From contig NZ_RKIC01000012.1 in NCBI RefSeq assembly GCF_003755185.1, positions 305,820 to 369,819 on the forward strand: DNA of 64,000 nucleotides, given 5' to 3'. Below, piece by piece: positions 60,411 through 64,000 of the stretch. Numbering within the stretch: position 1 is the stretch's first letter; every line of letters starts with the position of its first letter. The notes below the pieces were generated by a model that was given only the letters and a program-made list of their open reading frames with translations, did not search any database and was not told the DNA's origin. Both the position numbers and the translations under genes were made by a program. Origin of the DNA: Frigoribacterium sp. PhB24. Its GTDB lineage: Bacteria > Actinomycetota > Actinomycetes > Actinomycetales > Microbacteriaceae.

Positions 60411-61385
60411 TCAGCGGACCACGTGGATGCTGCCGTCGCGGTCCCGCAGCGGAGCCCGCGAGGCGCCCGAGCGCACGGCGAGCACCTCGGCCATGATCGA
60501 CACCGCGGTCTCCTCGGGCGTGCTCGCCCCGAGATCGAGTCCGATGGGGGAGCGCAGGCGGGCGAGCGCGTCCGGCCCGACGTCACGCGACCGCAGCGCG
60601 GCGATGCGGCGGTCGTGCGTCACCCGTGACCCCATCGCCCCGACGTAGGCCGCGGGGGAGGCGAGCGCCACCTCGACCAGGTCGGCGTCGAACCGTTCGT
60701 CGTGCGACAGCACCGCGATCACGGTGCGCTCGTCGACGTCGGTGCGCGCCAGGTAGTCCGGCGGCCATTCGACGACGACCTCGTCGGCCGACGGGAAGCG
60801 CTCGCGGGTCATGAACACCGGACGCGGGTCGCACACCGTCACGCGGTAGCCCAGCACCGCGCCGGCGTTGCACAGGGCGACCGCGAACTCGACCGCCCCG
60901 AAGACGAGGAGGCGCGGCGGCGGCACCGAACGCTCGCTGAAGACCCGCAGACCCTCGCAGTCGTCGACGGTCGGCACGACCTCACCGGTGCGGACGGGAC
61001 CGAGTACGACGTGGGCCGAGGCCTCCCGTCCGGCGACGGCGTCGCGGAGGGCGTCGATCGTCACGGCGTCGTCAGGGGAGACGAGCCGCGCGAGCACCTC
61101 GATGCGTCCGCCGCAGCTGAGGCCGACCTCGAACGCGGTCTCGTCGCTGAACCCGAAGGACTCGAGCTGGGGCATGCCGTCCTCGAACACCTGCGTGCAG
61201 ATCTCGTAGACCGCGCCCTCGACGCACCCACCCGAGATGCTGCCGATGACGGTGCCGTCGACGGTGACGGCCATCGAGGTGCCGACCGTGCGCGGCGCGC
61301 TGCCCACGACCGACACGGCCGTGGCGACGGCGATGCTCTCACCGGCGTCGAGCCGGGCCAGCAGGCGGTCGGCGATCTCGAACAC
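60411..61385 (-). CDS. XdhC/PaoD-family molybdenum-cofactor insertion factor
   Basis: 324 residues. The N-terminal XdhC/CoxI domain is AVATAVSVVGSAPRTVGTSMAVTVDGTVIGSISGGCVEGAV (in pieces) and LSCGGRIEVLAR. The C-terminal Rossmann domain is RLLVFGAVEFAVALCNAGAVLGYRVTVCDPRP. It would receive and sulfurate or insert the cofactor into PaoC. The GTG at 61385 follows GAGGAGTCCC, a good ribosome site. It is divergent from mocA and convergent with paoABC. Confidence 0.9.
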   Translation of the reverse strand: MFEIADRLLARLDAGESIAVATAVSVVGSAPRTVGTSMAVTVDGTVIGSISGGCVEGAVYEICTQVFEDGMPQLESFGFSDETAFEVGLSCGGRIEVLARLVSPDDAVTIDALRDAVAGREASAHVVLGPVRTGEVVPTVDDCEGLRVFSERSVPPPRLLVFGAVEFAVALCNAGAVLGYRVTVCDPRPVFMTRERFPSADEVVVEWPPDYLARTDVDERTVIAVLSHDERFDADLVEVALASPAAYVGAMGSRVTHDRRIAALRSRDVGPDALARLRSPIGLDLGASTPEETAVSIMAEVLAVRSGASRAPLRDRDGSIHVVR

Positions 61386-61504
61386 GGGACTCCTCGGGGG
61401 CGGCGTCGGGTGGCGCCAGGTCTCGATGCTGCCACGGCCCGGCGCCGGCGGCACGTCACGCCGCCGGGCGTTCGTCGCGTGGACAGTCCGGTTACCCTGC
61501 AGCC

Positions 61505-62134
61505 ATGCCCGAGATCGTCGCTCCGCCGTCCGTCGGCCTGTTGCTCGCGGCCGGTGCCGGGATGCGCATGGGCCGACCCAAGGCGCTCGTGGTCGACGAG
61601 CGCGGACCCTGGCTGACCCGTGCCGTGGCGACGCTCTTCGACGGGGGCTGCGACCGCGTCCTCGTCGTGCTCGGTGCGGGCGCGATCGAGGCGCGAGCGC
61701 TGCTGGCGGCCGACCCGCGCCTCCTCGGGGTCGCCGGGCAGGCGAGGGTGTCGGACGTCGTCGCCGACGACTGGGCCGACGGGCTCTCCGCCTCGCTCCG
61801 CGCGGGGCTGGCGGCGCTCGCAGCATCGGCCCCCGAGGAGGCGCGGCTCGCCCTGATCACGCTGGTCGACTACCCGGGTCTGCCGTCGTCCGCCGTCGCG
61901 CGGTTGCTGTCGCCCGCGGCCGCCGACGTGCCGCTGGGCCCGGGTGCGCTGCGCCGGTCCGTCTTCCACGGCCGCCCGGGTCACCCCGTCGTGGTCGGTC
62001 GGTCGCACTGGTCGGCCCTCGCGGCGTCCCTCACCGGGGATCGCGGGGCAGGCCCCTACTTGCGGGCCCACGCCGCCGAGCCGGTCGACTGCTCCGACCT
62101 CTGGGACGGCCGGGACGTCGACGCGCCCGCCTGA
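61505..62134 (+). CDS. Molybdenum cofactor nucleotidyltransferase, MocA-like
   Basis: 209 residues of the NTP-transferase fold. VGLLLAAGAGMRMGRPKAL is the nucleotide-binding loop, ALITLVDYPGLPSSAVARLL the metal-binding Asp region, and HGRPGHPVVVGRSHW a substrate loop. It would convert molybdopterin to the cytosine dinucleotide form used by PaoC-type enzymes. TACCCT (61493-61498) ends six bases before the ATG (leaderless). Two copies of the recurring 10-mer lie in the coding sequence. Confidence 0.85.
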   Translation: MPEIVAPPSVGLLLAAGAGMRMGRPKALVVDERGPWLTRAVATLFDGGCDRVLVVLGAGAIEARALLAADPRLLGVAGQARVSDVVADDWADGLSASLRAGLAALAASAPEEARLALITLVDYPGLPSSAVARLLSPAAADVPLGPGALRRSVFHGRPGHPVVVGRSHWSALAASLTGDRGAGPYLRAHAAEPVDCSDLWDGRDVDAPA

Positions 62135-62152
62135 CCCGCGCCCATCCGACGG

Positions 62153-63187
62153 TCAGTTGCACGTCCCGCTGCCGCTGTAGCACGGGGTGTAGTCCGCGGG
62201 CAGAGGCTCCTGACGCGGTGTGGGGGAGTCCCACCGGTCTCCGGGGACGGGTGCGCCGGCGGCACCGACCACGACCAGCCCGGCGATGACGACGGTCGCC
62301 ACGACGGCGCCTCGGTGCCCCGCGGTGATGGCGGCGACGAGTGCGACGACCAGGCTCGCGAGGCAGGCGACGAGGGTGCGGAGCCAGGCCGTCGCCGTCT
62401 CGTCGCTGACGGTGACGGGAGAGCCGACGAGGCTGAACTCGGCCGAGAACCACTGCCCTGCGAGCGACAGCATGAGCAGGACGCCGGCCGCGAGCGCCAG
62501 GGCCTCGACGATCACGGCGACACGGTGCGCCACGGGCCGGTCCGCCCGGGGCGCGGGTGCTGCCGGGCCGGCCGCAGGCGCTGCCGGTCCGGCCGCAGCT
62601 GCTGCCGGTCCGGCGGCAGGGGCGGGGCCGACGGTGCGTGCGGCGTCGGCGTCCGCGAGGGGCGCACGGTCGGCCGGACGTGCTCCGTCGCTCGCCGGGG
62701 CGTCGCGCCGGCCACGGCCCGACCGCGCGGCGAGGACGACGAACGAGGCCAGGCCGACCGTGGCCACGAAGGGCAGACTGACGAACACCACGGTGGGCAG
62801 CGTGTAGAGGGAGACTCCGGCTCGGAGGCCCGACGTCACGCCCGATCCGACGGTCAGCTCGACGCCGGCCCGGGCCACGGCCGCCGCGGCGACGTAGAGC
62901 CAGGCCCGGCGTGACGCCGTGGCGTCCGACCATCGCCACGCCACGAGCACGGCGAGGACGGCCCACACGACGAACGGCACCAGCCCGGTCTGCGCGAGCG
63001 CGCCCGGCAGCTCGAGCAGCGACGCGACCACGCGTCCGGACGAGGCCGACACCGTGAACAGCAGCCGGCCGGCGACGAGCAGGGCCACGGTGGTGGCGAC
63101 CACCCAGGTCACCTCGCGACGGTCGACCCGTCGGCGCAGGCTCTCCGCGGCCCCCGCGAGCCGACTCCTGAGCTGAGTGTTCATCAT
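62153..63187 (-). CDS. Multi-spanning membrane protein with Ala/Pro linker (344 aa)
   Basis: Four to five helices in the N-terminal half (EVTWVVATTVALLVAGRLLF, GLVPFVVWAVLAVLVAW, WLYVAAAAVARAGVEL, PTVVFVSLPFVATVGLASFVVLA). A cytoplasmic linker of Ala/Pro/Gly repeats (AAGPAAAAAGPAAPAAGPAA) follows, then three helices and an extracellular tail ending YTPCYSGSGTCN with two Cys. Start at ATG 63187, six bases after TACCGT (leaderless); the next codon is also ATG. Family not recognised. Confidence 0.65.
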   Translation of the reverse strand: MMNTQLRSRLAGAAESLRRRVDRREVTWVVATTVALLVAGRLLFTVSASSGRVVASLLELPGALAQTGLVPFVVWAVLAVLVAWRWSDATASRRAWLYVAAAAVARAGVELTVGSGVTSGLRAGVSLYTLPTVVFVSLPFVATVGLASFVVLAARSGRGRRDAPASDGARPADRAPLADADAARTVGPAPAAGPAAAAAGPAAPAAGPAAPAPRADRPVAHRVAVIVEALALAAGVLLMLSLAGQWFSAEFSLVGSPVTVSDETATAWLRTLVACLASLVVALVAAITAGHRGAVVATVVIAGLVVVGAAGAPVPGDRWDSPTPRQEPLPADYTPCYSGSGTCN

Positions 63188-63302
63188 GGGTAGACGGTAG
63201 TACCGGGTTCGTCGTCGTGCCGTCGCCGCGTGGCGCCCGGGGCACCGACGTCGGCAGGATCTCGATGGCGCGGGCCGGGCCGCGCGCCCTAGCGTCGGTC
63301 CC

Positions 63303-63821
63303 ATGCCGATCACGCCTGACACGAAGAACTGGACCTGGGTGCTCGAACGCCCCTGCCCCGACTGCGGCTTCGACCCCGCCGAGGTCACGTTCCGCGACGT
63401 GCCGCTCCTCGTCCGCGAGAACGCCGCCGCCTGGCCAGCCGAGCTCGCCCGGCCAGACGCCGGCATGCGGCCCGACGACACCACGTGGTCGCCGCTCGAG
63501 TACGGGGCGCACGTTCGCGACGTGTTCCGGGTCTTCGACACGCGCCTCCGGCTCATGCTCGCCGAGGACGCCCCGACCTTCGCGAACTGGGACCAGGACG
63601 CCACCGCGCTCGCCGACGACTACGCCGCGCAGCGGCCCGCGGTCGTGGCCGACGAGCTCGTCGCCGCGGCCGCGGTCGTGGCCGACGCGTTCGAGGCGGT
63701 GCCCGACGATCACCTCGGCCGCACGGGCCTCCGGAGCGACGGCTCGGCCTTCACGGTCGAGTCGTTGGCCCGCTACTTCGTGCACGACCCCCTGCACCAC
63801 CTGCACGACGTCCGCCGCTGA
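63303..63821 (+). CDS. DinB-family protein (172 aa)
   Basis: A four-helix bundle of the DinB/mycothiol-transferase superfamily: WSPLEYGAHVRDVFRVFDTRL holds the first metal-binding His, and SLARYFVHDPLHHLHDVRR the other two at the C-terminus. The N-terminal CPDCGFDPAEVTFRDV is typical of the actinobacterial subgroup. TAGCGT (63290-63295) ends seven bases before the ATG (leaderless). Possibly a metal-dependent thiol transferase. Substrate unknown. Confidence 0.85.
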   Translation: MPITPDTKNWTWVLERPCPDCGFDPAEVTFRDVPLLVRENAAAWPAELARPDAGMRPDDTTWSPLEYGAHVRDVFRVFDTRLRLMLAEDAPTFANWDQDATALADDYAAQRPAVVADELVAAAAVVADAFEAVPDDHLGRTGLRSDGSAFTVESLARYFVHDPLHHLHDVRR

Positions 63822-63837
63822 TCGCGCCCTGCCCGAC

Positions 63838-63872
63838 GTCGAACCACGTCCCGACGTCGCACCACCGTCGTG
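63838..63872. repeat. Fragment of the palindromic repeat family (member 3)
   Basis: GTCGAACCAC (63838-63847) and GTCGCACCACCGTCG (63856-63870) match parts of the palindrome arms at 45346 and 55042. The sequence degenerates into homopolymer immediately after, where the second arm would be expected. Confidence 0.7.
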
Positions 63873-64000
63873 GGGGGGGGCCCCCCCCCCCGGGGGGGGG
63901 GGGGCCCCCGGGGGGGGGGGGGGGGGGGGGCCGGGGAGGTTGGGAACACCCCCCCCCCGCCCCCCGGGACGCCCGGCGCGGGCGGGTTGGGACAAAAGAC
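63872..64000. other. Low-complexity contig end, probable assembly artefact
   Basis: Runs of G and C up to 20 bases long (for example around 63911-63930), unlike any other part of the window and with no coding character. It begins exactly after half of a strong palindrome, which suggests polymerase or assembler failure at a hairpin rather than real sequence. Confidence 0.85.

Noticed and set aside
1..64000. tRNA, rRNA, transposase or integrase genes
   Set aside because: None could be recognised by eye; the small islets lack any recombinase.

Overview
The window is very GC-rich DNA from an actinobacterium. Gene content and style (leaderless starts, many 4-base ATGA/GTGA overlaps, sucCD followed by a DUF6350 membrane protein and purN-purH, short acidic proteins) point to the family Microbacteriaceae, perhaps a plant- or phyllosphere-associated genus. 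I cannot fix the genus from the sequence alone. Both ends are contig edges: the first gene is cut at its 5' end, and the last ~130 bases are G/C homopolymer that looks like assembly failure.

Layout. 1-4.6 kb: the end of a type VII secretion-type (EccC/FtsK) ATPase, then a cell-wall-anchored thioester-domain adhesin. 4.7-5.6 kb: a 157-bp direct repeat flanking an islet with two coupled small proteins. 5.6-12.6 kb: housekeeping genes (SnoaL-like protein, sucC, sucD, DUF6350 membrane protein, purN, purH). 12.6-18.5 kb: a 33-residue small ORF, a heterodimeric ABC exporter, two GNAT acetyltransferases and an alkyltransferase-like protein. 18.6-37 kb: a large glycan and amino-sugar region with two complete sugar ABC import systems (binding lipoprotein plus two permeases each, but no ATPase), two ROK regulators, a ROK kinase, a GH38 alpha-mannosidase, a GH20 beta-hexosaminidase, nagB and an N-acyl-D-amino-acid deacylase. 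37-40.3 kb: an NAD(P)-binding reductase, then RidA divergent from a fold-III PLP amino-acid deaminase. 40.3-45.4 kb: a membrane-anchored acidic protein, a frameshifted membrane protein, a short DivIVA protein and a two-component system. 45.4-54.9 kb: an epimerase, CutC, an acyl-CoA synthetase, nagA behind a small membrane protein, purU, DUF1304 and a secreted CWB2 protein. 55.0-56.1 kb: a scar of gene fragments (glycosidase piece, HTH-MNT antitoxin, truncated HepT toxin). 56.1-62.1 kb: a PaoABC-type molybdenum hydroxylase with XdhC and a MocA-like cofactor enzyme. 62.1-63.8 kb: a membrane protein and a DinB-family protein.

How it fits together. The 18.6-36.9 kb block plus nagA at 49-51 kb could import and dismantle glycans containing alpha-mannose and beta-GlcNAc, feeding GlcNAc-6-P through NagA and NagB to fructose-6-P. 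The deacylase, deaminase and RidA could handle N-acyl-D-amino acids. The regulatory logic is unusually readable around 27.55-27.9 kb. Two divergent promoters each have a TTTACT -10 buried in a GTTNGTAA/TTACNAAC palindrome, and one of them drives a leaderless 36-codon upstream ORF coupled to the kinase by a 4-base overlap.

Window-wide patterns. A 10-mer CGCGCCTCCT (complement AGGAGGCGCG) occurs about 27 times, often in low-complexity protein linkers and close to gene-fragment junctions. Leaderless -10 boxes (TAnnnT, then 6-7 nt, then ATG/GTG) precede at least 15 genes. Tandem duplications cluster at start and stop codons between 35 and 40.3 kb.
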